DNA of 64,000 nt from Dyadobacter sp. CY261 (GCF_021440085.1 NZ_JAKCPW010000002.1:496001-560000); one strand, 5' to 3'; positions 54,080-63,634 are shown, counted from the first letter of the stretch. Made by a program: numbers and translations. The notes: generated by a model not told the origin, from the sequence alone.

Positions 54080-55657
54080 TCAGTTCTTATCCCACCAAAG
54101 CGGTGTAGCGGCATTGTCGGGTCCGCCCAGAAGGGTCACCGCTGCTTCTACGGCCGCGCCGTTGTTTTGTTTCTCCTGCAGCAGGAATGGAATCCTTCTT
54201 ACTACCGCTGTCGTAGGAACGTCGGTATTCACCGAGTTCACCACCGGATAGAGCTTCGGAAGCCGGGTACGACGGAATTCTGCCCAAGCCTCGATGCCGT
54301 CGGGATACAATGCAAGCCATTTCTGTGTTGCAATCTGCTCTCTCTGAACAGCCTCGGTAGCCCCCCATCTGACAGGGATGCTGGAAAGGGCAGGTGATTG
54401 CTGCTGGTCGCCGGGTGCAGCGGGTGTTTTTGTACTGTTGATATACGTAGTAACAGCCGCTCCGGTAATGCCCCAGCCTTCCATGGATGCCTGGATACCT
54501 TTTTCGTAGAACGATTGCGCAGTGCCACTACCTACATTCCAGCCATTCACCGCGGCTTCGGCCAGCAGGAAGTAGGCTTCGGCAGTATGCATTATGTCTT
54601 GCTGAACGGCCAACTGACGGTCCCAGGCCGATCCGCCGCCTGTGTTGCGAATCCAGCGCTCGCCGATGTTGGAGTTATTGTCGTTGCTATTGGCAGCTAC
54701 GGCAAGTTCTGTCGGGCCCAGGCCATTTCGGATACCTTCATAAGACTTTGTATTGAATGCCGGCTGGAAGAATATGCCAATACGGGGATCTTCATAACCT
54801 TTTAGCACCGACTCCATGGCTGCGCTCATCCGGAACTCGCCCCAGCCCGAGATCGTCGCGAGACCATTGTTATCACCGCCAAGCAAGCTTTTGACCATGT
54901 AAGCATTATCCGCCACGTCAGTCAGCAATCCGCCGGCAATCGCGGCCTCTGCTTCCGTTTTTGCTTTGGCAGGATTAACCTTCGAAATGCGGAGTGCCAG
55001 GCGCAGGCGCAATGTGTTGGCAAACTTGATCCATTTATTTACATCACCGGCATAAATGATGTCGTAGTTACCGTAGGGCTTCTCCGTAGTTTTAGATTTC
55101 AATGCGTCGGTTGCTTCGGCGAGACGTTTGAAAAAATCATTGTAAATCTCTTCCTGCGAATCATATTTAACCGTTGTGCCGGGATTACCTGCTGCCGAGT
55201 AAGGGATCGGGCCGTAATAGTCGGTTACCCGATGGAATGAATACACCCACCAGATGTTCGCCAGTGCATATTGCGACGTGCCGGGAGCCACGCGCTCGAA
55301 CAACGTTTTGAGCTGAGGTACCACCTGCACGTAAACGGGGTTCCAGTGGTTGTCGATCCAAGTCGGGTGCATAAAGAAGCGGTCCGACTGGAAGTTCGGC
55401 GTGGTGGTTGCGAAATATTGAGCGTATAAATCTGCGAAAAGGTTTTGGGCCGTCTGGTAAGTACCGGCTGCGTATGACGCCTGCTGTTGTGCGCGCGAGA
55501 ATATGTAGGGCAACTCGGCATCAGAAATGTCCGTCAATGCCGTACGGCTGGTGTTCAGTTCGTCGAAATCACCGGTGCAGCTTGCTAATGCCAGTGCCGA
55601 GCCGGTAAGGACACCAAATGTGGTTGCTTTGATATATTTATTGAATGATAATTTCAT
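54080..55657 (-). CDS. SusD/RagB-family outer-membrane lipoprotein (copy 2)
   Basis: Surface lipoprotein of 525 residues. The signal ends in the lipobox LASC at about residue 27, followed by TGDFDELNTSRTAL, the opening motif of SusD-like_2 proteins. TPR-type helices are seen at YALANIWWVYSFHRVTDYYG. The C-terminal block TQKWLALYPDGIEAWAEFRR matches copy 1 in position, but overall identity between the two SusDs is low. It follows susC by 28 bp and binds the imported substrate at the cell surface. Confidence 0.93.
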   Translation of the reverse strand: MKLSFNKYIKATTFGVLTGSALALASCTGDFDELNTSRTALTDISDAELPYIFSRAQQQASYAAGTYQTAQNLFADLYAQYFATTTPNFQSDRFFMHPTWIDNHWNPVYVQVVPQLKTLFERVAPGTSQYALANIWWVYSFHRVTDYYGPIPYSAAGNPGTTVKYDSQEEIYNDFFKRLAEATDALKSKTTEKPYGNYDIIYAGDVNKWIKFANTLRLRLALRISKVNPAKAKTEAEAAIAGGLLTDVADNAYMVKSLLGGDNNGLATISGWGEFRMSAAMESVLKGYEDPRIGIFFQPAFNTKSYEGIRNGLGPTELAVAANSNDNNSNIGERWIRNTGGGSAWDRQLAVQQDIMHTAEAYFLLAEAAVNGWNVGSGTAQSFYEKGIQASMEGWGITGAAVTTYINSTKTPAAPGDQQQSPALSSIPVRWGATEAVQREQIATQKWLALYPDGIEAWAEFRRTRLPKLYPVVNSVNTDVPTTAVVRRIPFLLQEKQNNGAAVEAAVTLLGGPDNAATPLWWDKN

Positions 55658-55685
55658 GTTCCAGTATTTTTGATTGTCTGTTTAA

Positions 55686-58600
55686 TTAGAATCCAACTTT
55701 CAAATTCAAACCAACAGTACGTGTTGAAGGGAGGGCTCCGTATTCCGATCCCTGGTAGTTGCCTGCGCCCAGGTTTACGTCCGGATCGAATGGAAGTTTA
55801 CGTTTGCCTAGACCCGGAATATCCATTTTGGCATAACCGCGGTAGATAAAGAACAGGTTGCGGGCGGTAAGCGAAAGGCGCAGCGACTTGAAGAACATGC
55901 CGGGAGGGGTTGGGATGTTGTAGCCCAAAGTGGCCTCTCTCAAACGGAAGTTCGTGGTGGAGTACGTAAAGAACTCGCCCCAGGTATAGCGACCTTGTGA
56001 AACCGTTTGCCAAAATGTCTGCGCATCAGTCGCCACCGTGTTCTGTTCGCCTTTTTCGGTTACCGCCGGCAATACCCAGCCACCCTGACGGTGCTCTTCG
56101 GTATAATCTGCCGTACCATCGTAAGCAAGGTTACCATCGGTTCCGGAAGTCATCACTCCACCTACGCGGCCATCTACCAGAAAGCTCAGGACAAAGTTTT
56201 TGTATGAGAACGAGTTGTTCAGACCCACTGTGAATTTAGGGTTGAAGTTGCCTATGATATTGTCAAACGCGGTAGCCACCGGAAGTCCTTTCGCATTCAC
56301 GACATAGCTTCCGTTTGCATCTTTTTTCCAGCCGAATGCCTGCAAATCCCCATATGACCCGCCTTCACGGACGATTGCGGTGGTAGTACGGGTATTTCCG
56401 CCAAGGGTCGCGGTCTTCACGCTCGGGTGAAGCTCGATGATCTTGTTCACGTTTCGCGCGAAGTTCAGGGTTGCGTCCCAGGTGAGTGCTTTTCCTTTCA
56501 ATGGAGATGCGGTCAGCGAGATTTCGAAACCTTTGTTGTTGATTTTCCCTGCATTGATAAACTGATTCTGGAAGCCGGTTGGGGTTGCTTGGGGCAACGT
56601 TAGTAACTGGTTTACAGTGTTGGTATTGTAGTAAGTGAAGTCTAATCCCAGTTTTCCGGAGAACAAACGCAGGTCGAGACCGAATTCGGTTGAGGAAGAA
56701 ATCTCCGGTTTCAGGTTCTCGGCAGGACGGGTCGTGTTACGCGAAATATAACCGCCTCCACGACCACCTTGCGTAAAGGTGTAGGTTTGCAGCAAACGGT
56801 AAGGATCAGCATCGTTACCTACCTGTGCCCACGATCCGCGTAGTTTCGCAAAGCTGATCACTTCCGGCAGTTTGAATGCTTCCGAGAGGATCACGTTACC
56901 ACCGAACGAGTAATAAGCGTAAGAATAGGGTTTAGGTAACGTCGAAGACCAGTCGTTACGAACCGAACCGTCGATGGTGATAAAGTCGCGGAATGACAAT
57001 GATGCCGTTCCGAACACATATTGCAGCTCTTTTTGGCTGAATGCGGTCAATTGGGTCAATGCAGCAGCAAACGACAAGTCGAAAAAGTTTGGAACTGTGA
57101 GGCCAGTCGTTGTTCCACCCACTTGCGAGTATTTCTGGTAAGTCTGGCCGGCACCGAAGTTGTAGGTCAGATGGAAATCTTTACCAAAGTTGTTGTTACC
57201 CGAAACGATTACGTCCATGTTACGCTCGGTTGTTTCCGCGGTCCAGTCGGCATACGAACCGCCTGAGCCAGCGAAAAGGAGCGTGTTGTTATAGAAACCA
57301 CGGTTAACGCGGTCAGCATACCAGTCGTAGCTGATCCGGCCCTGAATGTTCAACCAGTCGGTGAGGTCGTATTTTACAGAACCCAATGAAATTACTCGAT
57401 TACGTTTTTCGGATTCGAACGTGCGGTTGATCGTCCAGTAAGGGTTCATATAAATACCCGAACTGGCCCAGTAAGTAGGCTTGCCAGCTGCGTCTTCGAA
57501 AGTTTTGTATTGGTTTAAATCCACGCTGCGCGGGATTTTATACAAGTTCATGGTTACAGAGCTCTCTTCACCGGAACGTGGTTTGTTCTGGATGTCGGAG
57601 TTGATATAGGTGATTTTGGCATCGGCAGAAAGACGCTTTGTGATCTGCGTGTTCAGGCGCAGGTTAAAAGTATGGCGCATCAGCTTGTTGTTGGGCAGGA
57701 TACCCTGGTTGTAGTTATTGGTATACGACAGATAAGTCTGGATTTTTTCAGAACCTGCCGAAACACCGATGGAGTTGTTGGTTGAAATCGCATCGCGGTA
57801 GAAATCCTTGACGTTGTTTGGAAAGGTTTTGGTAGCGGGTCCCCAGCTCTGGCTCGAATTGGTACTTTCCACGCCGCCGCTTCCTTGTCCGTAGGTATTT
57901 TGAAGTTGTGGAAGCAAAAATGGTGTTTCCACAACAACACCAGAATTGATGTCGGCGGTTACTTTACCTGCTTTCCCTTTTTTCGTTGTGATCATGATTA
58001 CCCCGTTGGCCGCGCGGCTACCGTACAATGCCGAGGCCGCCGCACCTTTCAGAATGTTCATCGATTCGATGTCGTCCGGGTTGATGTTGGCCGCGCCATC
58101 GCTGCCGTTAATACCACCAAAATCGCTGGTCACCTGGCCTCGGGCCGTGTTGTCGATGGGGACACCGTCCACCACAAACAATGCATTGTTGTTACCCGCA
58201 ATAGATCGGTTACCTCGAAGTACCACGCGTGTTGCCGAACCAGGACCGGATGACCCTTGTGTGATCACCGCGCCAGCCACTTTACCGGAAAGGGTATTTA
58301 CAAAGTTGGCATCGCGCACGTCTGTCAGCTTTTTACCGTCGATCTGCTGTGTCGCATAGGTCAGCGTTTTAGCATTACGCTCGATACCTAATGCGGTTAC
58401 CACCACTTCACCGAGTTGCTTTACGTCTTCCAGAAGCGTAACATCAATCGTAGTTTTACCACCAACAGTGATCTCCTGCGACACATAGCCGATAGACGAA
58501 AACACCAATACAGTGTTTTCGTCCGAAACGTTGATTGAATAGGTTCCGTCGGCACCAGTGGTGGTGCCCTGATTGGTGCCTTTTATAAGGATGTTTGTTC

Positions 58601-59063
58601 CCGGAATGCCTGCTCCCGCATGATCTTTCACAGTTCCGTTGATTTCTTTGGCAAGGTTAACCGCCGCCGCAGGCTGCGTAACCCGTCCGGTTGTTTTTTC
58701 CAACCTGGTGCTGATCACAATGTTGTTCTCTACCTGCGTGTAATCCAGGCCCGTACCACTCAGGATCGTTTCCAGTACTTCTTTCACCGGTTTTTTCTCA
58801 GCGTGGATCGATACCTTTCTTTTCTTGTCGATACGCTCGATGCTGGTGATAAACTTGAAATCGCTTCTTTTTTCGATGGCCAGGAACGCATTCTGTAGTG
58901 TCACATCTTTCAGGTCAAGCGAGATTTTCACTTCTTCGATACCCTGGACGGACCGGGCGGCAAAGAGCGGTTGGACGAACATCAAACATGCCAGGATCAC
59001 CGCCAGGCCTCGCCTGGGCGCCGTCTGTGTTTTCAGTCGGGTGTCGGGTAATTTTTTTCGCAT
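55686..59063 (-). CDS. SusC/RagA TonB-dependent receptor with STN domain (copy 2)
   Basis: Outer-membrane importer of 1125 residues. The signal (RRGLAVILACLMFVQPLFAA) is followed by an STN domain (EVKISLDLKDVTLQNAFLAIE to about residue 118), a carboxypeptidase-D-like domain (NGTVKDHAGAGIPGTNILI), the plug (LSGKVAGAVITQG, VVLRGNRSIAGNNNALFVVD), and a barrel ending GLNLKVGF. The STN domain links it to FecR copy 2 152 bp upstream. It belongs to the same class as copy 1 but diverges in the extracellular loops, so the ligand may differ. Confidence 0.95.
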   Translation of the reverse strand: MRKKLPDTRLKTQTAPRRGLAVILACLMFVQPLFAARSVQGIEEVKISLDLKDVTLQNAFLAIEKRSDFKFITSIERIDKKRKVSIHAEKKPVKEVLETILSGTGLDYTQVENNIVISTRLEKTTGRVTQPAAAVNLAKEINGTVKDHAGAGIPGTNILIKGTNQGTTTGADGTYSINVSDENTVLVFSSIGYVSQEITVGGKTTIDVTLLEDVKQLGEVVVTALGIERNAKTLTYATQQIDGKKLTDVRDANFVNTLSGKVAGAVITQGSSGPGSATRVVLRGNRSIAGNNNALFVVDGVPIDNTARGQVTSDFGGINGSDGAANINPDDIESMNILKGAAASALYGSRAANGVIMITTKKGKAGKVTADINSGVVVETPFLLPQLQNTYGQGSGGVESTNSSQSWGPATKTFPNNVKDFYRDAISTNNSIGVSAGSEKIQTYLSYTNNYNQGILPNNKLMRHTFNLRLNTQITKRLSADAKITYINSDIQNKPRSGEESSVTMNLYKIPRSVDLNQYKTFEDAAGKPTYWASSGIYMNPYWTINRTFESEKRNRVISLGSVKYDLTDWLNIQGRISYDWYADRVNRGFYNNTLLFAGSGGSYADWTAETTERNMDVIVSGNNNFGKDFHLTYNFGAGQTYQKYSQVGGTTTGLTVPNFFDLSFAAALTQLTAFSQKELQYVFGTASLSFRDFITIDGSVRNDWSSTLPKPYSYAYYSFGGNVILSEAFKLPEVISFAKLRGSWAQVGNDADPYRLLQTYTFTQGGRGGGYISRNTTRPAENLKPEISSSTEFGLDLRLFSGKLGLDFTYYNTNTVNQLLTLPQATPTGFQNQFINAGKINNKGFEISLTASPLKGKALTWDATLNFARNVNKIIELHPSVKTATLGGNTRTTTAIVREGGSYGDLQAFGWKKDANGSYVVNAKGLPVATAFDNIIGNFNPKFTVGLNNSFSYKNFVLSFLVDGRVGGVMTSGTDGNLAYDGTADYTEEHRQGGWVLPAVTEKGEQNTVATDAQTFWQTVSQGRYTWGEFFTYSTTNFRLREATLGYNIPTPPGMFFKSLRLSLTARNLFFIYRGYAKMDIPGLGKRKLPFDPDVNLGAGNYQGSEYGALPSTRTVGLNLKVGF

Positions 59064-59215
59064 ACTGTTTTGAGTAGATTGAGGTTAAATGGATTTGAGG
59101 GATTCAATTATTATCAAAACTTCATAATAATTCATAGTCAAAACACCTTGGTGCGGCGCGGCTACCGGTTCAAGGATTGGTTCGGAATGTATGTGAAAAG
59201 GATGGAAATGAATGC

Positions 59216-60250
59216 CTAGTGGCACGTTCCTCCGGTGATGGTAACGATGTCTTTACCGATCACATAACCGAAAGAATTGGACATACTCAATAGTTTTAAC
59301 ACATCATTCAATGATGCAGTGGAATTGAAACTGGCCATTACCCGGCATTTGCCAATGCTGCTTTTAAACACAATCCTTTTTCCGAAGCGTTCCTGCAATG
59401 CTTTCATTACTTCGTCATAAGTATTGTCCCTGAAAACAAGCTGGCCAAAATGCCAGGGTGCAATGTTGACGACGCTAACGATATTAATATACGTTTCGTC
59501 CTTTTCTGTGTTAATCACCAGTTCCTGCTGAGGAGTCAGTTGCGTTATCCGGACCGGTTCGCCTTCCTCGATCTCCTTGCTCACCTCCACTTTTCCGGTC
59601 GCAACCGACACCGACGCAGTCTCGTCCCCATTATAGGCTTTAACATCGAACGACGTTCCCAAAACCCTCGTCGACAGTTTGTCGCTTCTCACAATAAACG
59701 GCTTGTCCGGATTGGGTACAACCTCAAAAAAAGCCTCTCCTTGCAAGAAAACCTGTCTTTCATCCCCGCTGAACACTTTGGGAAACTCGATTTTACTGTT
59801 TTTGTTGAGCCAAACCTGCGTCCCGTCGGACAGTTCAATGCTCACTACTTCTTTGGCGCCGCTGGTCCTGGTTTCCATCGCTACGTGGGTCTCGTTGCCG
59901 CCCTCATGCTGTTTGTTCACCAGAAAATAGCCGAGTCCGGTTGCCAGCAAAATGCTTGCTGCGGCCAGCCAAGAGCCTATTTTAATGTAACGCGGCCGCT
60001 CCGGAGTTTCTTCTTCGGCGGCGTCTTCCTGCTCAGCAATCTTTGCATGCAGTCTCGACAGCCCGCTTTCCATATTGAATGCCGCATCGTTCTCCGCTTC
60101 TTTTTCCTGCTTCCACGCTGCCTCTATCTGTCGGAACAAGAGCAGGTTGTCATATTCTTCAAGCCACCATTCCATAGCCAGTTTTTCTTCCGGGCTGCAT
60201 TCGCCAGCTAAATACTTGGCGATAAGGGGCCATGGTGTGTGATCGGACAT
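59216..60250 (-). CDS. FecR-family anti-sigma regulator (copy 2)
   Basis: Signal relay of 344 residues. Cytoplasmic N-terminus (LIAKYLAGECSPEEKLAMEWW), one membrane helix (SWLAAASILLATGLGYFLV, about residues 92-110), FecR domain (IELSDGTQVWLNKNSKIEFP, QVFLQGEAFFEVVPNPDKPF) and a DUF4974-like end (GQLVFRDNTYDEVMKALQER). ATG 60250 is used; a TTG precedes it. It lies 69 bp downstream of the sigma gene and upstream of susC, the standard arrangement, so this module is intact. Confidence 0.94.
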   Translation of the reverse strand: MSDHTPWPLIAKYLAGECSPEEKLAMEWWLEEYDNLLLFRQIEAAWKQEKEAENDAAFNMESGLSRLHAKIAEQEDAAEEETPERPRYIKIGSWLAAASILLATGLGYFLVNKQHEGGNETHVAMETRTSGAKEVVSIELSDGTQVWLNKNSKIEFPKVFSGDERQVFLQGEAFFEVVPNPDKPFIVRSDKLSTRVLGTSFDVKAYNGDETASVSVATGKVEVSKEIEEGEPVRITQLTPQQELVINTEKDETYINIVSVVNIAPWHFGQLVFRDNTYDEVMKALQERFGKRIVFKSSIGKCRVMASFNSTASLNDVLKLLSMSNSFGYVIGKDIVTITGGTCH

Positions 60251-60319
60251 CAAATTCGGAGCTTTCTAACGTTAGGACAAATTAAAAATGGGCATACCCC
60301 CATCCTTTCAGAATATTTT

Positions 60320-60862
60320 TTAAATCTGGTAAGTTTTTTGCAGAACTTTCAATTGCTTAATGGCTTTACCCATTTGATTTTCTACTGTTTTGGCGGAAAG
60401 GGAGAGGATGTCGGCGATTTCGTTGTACGTAAAACCTTCGAAGCGGTTTAGTTGAAATATCGCTTTTCTTTTTTGGGGGAGATAATTGATAAGGTCTGCA
60501 ATGCGGTTTTCGAGCTCGTGATACATCAGTTCGTCGTCCGGGCCGGGCGTTTCTTCGATAATGTCGTCACTGAGCTCTTCCATGATGTGTTTCTCCTGCT
60601 TCATATAATTGATACAGGTGTGCCGGGTGGCCGTGAAAAGGTAGGAGCGGACATTTTTTTCGACCGTAATGCTCTCGCGTTTTTCCCAAATCCTGAAAAA
60701 TACGTCGGCTACGATTTCCTCGGCCAGGTCCTTGCGGTTATTGAGGTAGGTGGCAAAGCGGCATAATGCGTGATAGTATTTCCGGAAAAGGCAATCGAGC
60801 GCCCGGTTATCTCCTTGCTTGATCAGGGAAATAAGAAGCAAATCATCCTGGCCATTCATCAT
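60320..60862 (-). CDS. ECF-type RNA polymerase sigma factor (upstream module)
   Basis: Sigma factor of 180 residues of the Bacteroidota FecI-like group. Region 2: LCRFATYLNNRKDLAEEIVADVFFRIWEKRE; region 4: LPQKRKAIFQLNRFEGFTYNEIADILSLSAKTVENQMGKA. Released from FecR copy 2 it should drive the susC operon downstream. ATG codons at 60862 and 60859 are both usable. The 299 bp upstream (60863-61161) are AT-rich and show no gene or clear promoter box. Confidence 0.94.
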   Translation of the reverse strand: MMNGQDDLLLISLIKQGDNRALDCLFRKYYHALCRFATYLNNRKDLAEEIVADVFFRIWEKRESITVEKNVRSYLFTATRHTCINYMKQEKHIMEELSDDIIEETPGPDDELMYHELENRIADLINYLPQKRKAIFQLNRFEGFTYNEIADILSLSAKTVENQMGKAIKQLKVLQKTYQI

Positions 60863-61161
60863 AAACTGTGGCTAATTTGGGTATCAGGTAATTCCAAAAC
60901 TTTATTCAATGATCTCGTCGAGCACCCGGAGTGATAGGCCCATATTACATATTTGGAATGTGTACAAGTTGATTTTTGTGCCGTACATCAAAATAGTAAT
61001 ATTTTATTTGGTCTATTTTAAATATTATAGAAGAATAGCTTTAAGATTTCTAAAATTAAAAAAGTTGATGGAAATAAGCGCCAATCGCTGAAAATATTCT
61101 TTCATATTGTGTTTTCGGCACTTGGCACCCATTTCCATCAGTGACAATGTCGGGGTAGTAA

Positions 61162-62265
61162 TCAATTCAGGAAGAGTTGCTTGACGCACACAGGTGTAGG
61201 TGCGCTGATCTCTTTCCCGGTATAAGTCAATTGGCCGGTAGCAGCATCGCGTTTGAAGAATACCGCATTGTCGTTGTCGCGGTTGGTCACAATCGCGAAT
61301 TCGCCTTTGGCGTCGATCAGGAAGTTACGCGGGTGCTTACCGTGCGTATCGGCATGGCCGGCCACGGTAAGTTTACCGGTTTTGGCATCTACGGCGTAAA
61401 TGGCCAGGCTTTCGTGGCCACGGTTGGAGGCATACAGGAACTTGCCGTCCGGTGAAAAGTGTATGTCAGCCGCGAAGCTTTTGCCGGTGAAATCGGCCGG
61501 AAGCATGGTGACGCGCTCAAATGGCACCAATGCGCCGCTTCCCTTCACAATTTTGAACGAGTTCACCACGGAAGCCAGTTCGCAAGCCGAATAACCGAAA
61601 TTGCCATTCGGATGGATCGCGAAATGGCGCGGGCCATCGCCAGCTTTTACTTCGGCATAAGGAACCGAGCCAGGTGTAAGTTTACCTGTTTGAGGATCAA
61701 CAGAATATACCATGATCTTATCGATGCCCAGGTCGGAGGCGTAAATGTATTTGCCGTCGGCAGAAGGGATGATCGAGTGCATATGAGGCTTCTGATCCGG
61801 ACGGCCTTTGTCCTGAATGGTATCCGCCAACGCGCCGATACTACCGTCCTGATTCAGTTTATACACCGCCAGGTCACCGCTTCCATAATTCGACACATAA
61901 ATAAAACGACCTTTTGGATCAACGCTGACGTGGCAGGGGCCGCGGCCTTGCGAAGGCTGGTTGTTCAACGCCGTAAGCTTTCCGTTGGTCTGGTCGATTG
62001 CAAATGCCGATACCGTGCTGTTGCCCTCATTCGCTGCGTAGAGATATTTTTTGTTGGGATGAAATTCGAGGAAAGACGGGCTCGTTTTGCTCGTCAATAC
62101 CTGCAATTCTTTGAAAGAATAGTCGCTGCGGTCGAATTCATAGACGTAAATGCCCTCGCCCTTCTGCGTATAGGTGCCCAGGTACAGTATTTCCTTTTTG
62201 GGTTTTTGTGCAAAAGCGGTCATAGCCGACAATAAAAGGATGAATGAAAGAATGGTCCGTTTCAT
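61162..62265 (-). CDS. exported lactonase-family seven-bladed propeller protein
   Basis: Protein of 367 residues like 6-phosphogluconolactonase (YbhE/COG2706) with a signal peptide MKRTILSFILLLSAMTAFA. Repeated blade motifs are seen: PSFLEFHPNKKYLYAANEG, PCHVSVDPKGRFIYVSNYG, PHMHSIIPSADGKYIYASDLG, PRHFAIHPNGNFGYSACELA, AADIHFSPDGKFLYASNRG. Family members hydrolyse sugar lactones, the products expected from PQQ sugar dehydrogenases, so a link to the neighbouring cluster is possible though it lies beyond the sigma gene. ATG 62265 is preferred to 62310. Confidence 0.9.
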   Translation of the reverse strand: MKRTILSFILLLSAMTAFAQKPKKEILYLGTYTQKGEGIYVYEFDRSDYSFKELQVLTSKTSPSFLEFHPNKKYLYAANEGNSTVSAFAIDQTNGKLTALNNQPSQGRGPCHVSVDPKGRFIYVSNYGSGDLAVYKLNQDGSIGALADTIQDKGRPDQKPHMHSIIPSADGKYIYASDLGIDKIMVYSVDPQTGKLTPGSVPYAEVKAGDGPRHFAIHPNGNFGYSACELASVVNSFKIVKGSGALVPFERVTMLPADFTGKSFAADIHFSPDGKFLYASNRGHESLAIYAVDAKTGKLTVAGHADTHGKHPRNFLIDAKGEFAIVTNRDNDNAVFFKRDAATGQLTYTGKEISAPTPVCVKQLFLN

Positions 62266-62302
62266 GATGCTGGAAAAGATTGAGATAAATTGTAATACGT
62301 TG

Positions 62303-63040
62303 TTATTCAAACACTAACGTGCCGAATTTATTGAATTCGTGGAAGCTTCCGCCGGTTTTTTGCCACGAGTAGTAGGTCGGCTCGGAGTCGTAATCGATGC
62401 GGTAGAAGTTGCCACGCCACTTTTCGCCCGGCTTGGGTGCCGCATTGGCAATGGGGTTCATCAATGCGAATGGAATGAAGAATTCAGCCTTCCATCCTTC
62501 GACAGACGCCATGCTTTTCTTTTGTCCGCCTTGTGCGCTGGTTTCGTGCTGTACACGGTTGCGCTCCGTATAATTCCATGGCTTCCAGCCTTGTGCACGG
62601 CCTTTGATATTCGGGACGAGAATGGCCAGCTCGTAGTTCAGCGGCGAAACTTCGTATTCGAGGTAAATGGGCAGAGCAGTGTCGGGCCAGAGAAATACTT
62701 CTACCACATCTTCCTTGAACAATGCGCCAAAATCTTCGAGGATCGTCGATGTCAATTTTTGGTCGGTGCATTCGAAAAGGAAATACATGCCCTTGTCGGA
62801 GTAAAGAATTTTGACGCGGGTCGGGAACTGCTTGCCAGGCGTGGGTTGGTTCGGGCCTTTCTGTACAGTGATGTTGAACCATTGTGCGGCCGACCAGTTG
62901 GATGCGGTGCCTTCGCCATTTACCTTAAAGTCGGTCGTTTTTTTGACGGTCAGGGAGGAGTCGGGAATCGGGTTGGCAGCGCGGCCCCGATTCATGAAAC
63001 CGCATACAAGCAGTCCCACGAGCAAAACTTTTTTTAACAT
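62303..63040 (-). CDS. exported carbohydrate-binding family 9-like protein
   Basis: Protein of 245 residues with signal peptide MLKKVLLVGLLVCGFMNRGRA. The domain begins with the typical DFKVNGEGTASNWSAAQWF and carries VKILYSDKGMYFLFECTDQK, EDVVEVFLWPD, and WKAEFFIPFALM, the blocks of CBM9-like (DUF-type DOMON-like) proteins. A role in binding a sugar or haem is possible; no catalytic residues are seen. It lies 37 bp upstream of the lactonase gene and is likely cotranscribed. ATG 63040 is chosen over a TTG two codons earlier. Confidence 0.82.
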   Translation of the reverse strand: MLKKVLLVGLLVCGFMNRGRAANPIPDSSLTVKKTTDFKVNGEGTASNWSAAQWFNITVQKGPNQPTPGKQFPTRVKILYSDKGMYFLFECTDQKLTSTILEDFGALFKEDVVEVFLWPDTALPIYLEYEVSPLNYELAILVPNIKGRAQGWKPWNYTERNRVQHETSAQGGQKKSMASVEGWKAEFFIPFALMNPIANAAPKPGEKWRGNFYRIDYDSEPTYYSWQKTGGSFHEFNKFGTLVFE

Positions 63041-63289
63041 TATCAAAAAGGGTTAGGATTGGAAAACTGGTTCAGGTGTTGCCGAGTGTGTTCATTTGCA
63101 ATCAGATGTGCGGGCAGCCGCGGGGCTTTACGGGCATTCAGGCGCATTGGGTGCCGATTCTTTTCTCTCTGGCAATTTCAAGAGGTTTTTACATTTTACC
63201 AAATCATTATTTTTGTAGTGTCAATTATTGATGAAATCTTTCGGCAGGAAAGAAGATACGGTAGCGAAATATTTTAATAATTTAGGTCG

Positions 63290-63297
63290 TACGTTTG
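63290..63297 (+). promoter_or_regulatory. candidate -7 box for the acidic small protein gene
   Basis: TACGTTTG matches TAnnTTTG and lies 30 bp upstream of the ATG at 63327. No TTG is seen at the -33 position. Confidence 0.45.
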
Positions 63298-63326
63298 CAA
63301 TTGAAACCATTTAACAAAATAATGTC

Positions 63327-63614
63327 ATGATACGCGAAAGTGGAGAACTGGCCTTTACTGACATCAGTGAGGCGATTTTAGAACCAGCTGTTTTCCCTGA
63401 CTACCTAGGGAGCACGAAGAACACCCGTCCGGTAGCGCAAGATCCGTCCGGAGATGATGACGACGAAGAGGAAGTAGATGACGACCTCGTTGAAGACGAA
63501 AAAGTACTCGATGAGTTCGATGCAGATATAGACGATCGCGAAATAGTAATCGAAGATGGAGATGAGTTGCTTAGGAGGCTCGAAACTTTCGACGATGACG
63601 ACGACGATTTTTGA
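63327..63614 (+). CDS. very acidic small protein, unknown function
   Basis: Protein of 95 residues not assigned to a family. The first 40 residues (IRESGELAFTDISEAILEPA, VFPDYLGSTKNTRP) have ordinary composition. From residue 43 on about half of the residues are Asp or Glu (DDDDEEEVDDDLVEDEK, ending FDDDDDDF). The predicted isoelectric point is very low, and much of the protein is probably disordered. No signal peptide or membrane helix. A good -7 box lies 30 bp upstream and a terminator follows directly, which supports a real gene. Acidic tails of this sort occur in DNA-mimic, ribosome-associated and metal-binding proteins; no choice can be made. Confidence 0.7.
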   Translation: MIRESGELAFTDISEAILEPAVFPDYLGSTKNTRPVAQDPSGDDDDEEEVDDDLVEDEKVLDEFDADIDDREIVIEDGDELLRRLETFDDDDDDF

Positions 63615-63634
63615 TAATTCTTTAAGGATTAAGA

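Noticed and set aside
60863..61161. Small RNA or gene in the AT-rich gap before the ECF sigma gene
   Set aside because: No conserved structure, terminator, or coding pattern could be found by eye.
61459..63037. Plus-strand frames opposite the lactonase and CBM9-like genes
   Set aside because: Both are mirror frames of well-supported minus-strand genes with signal peptides.
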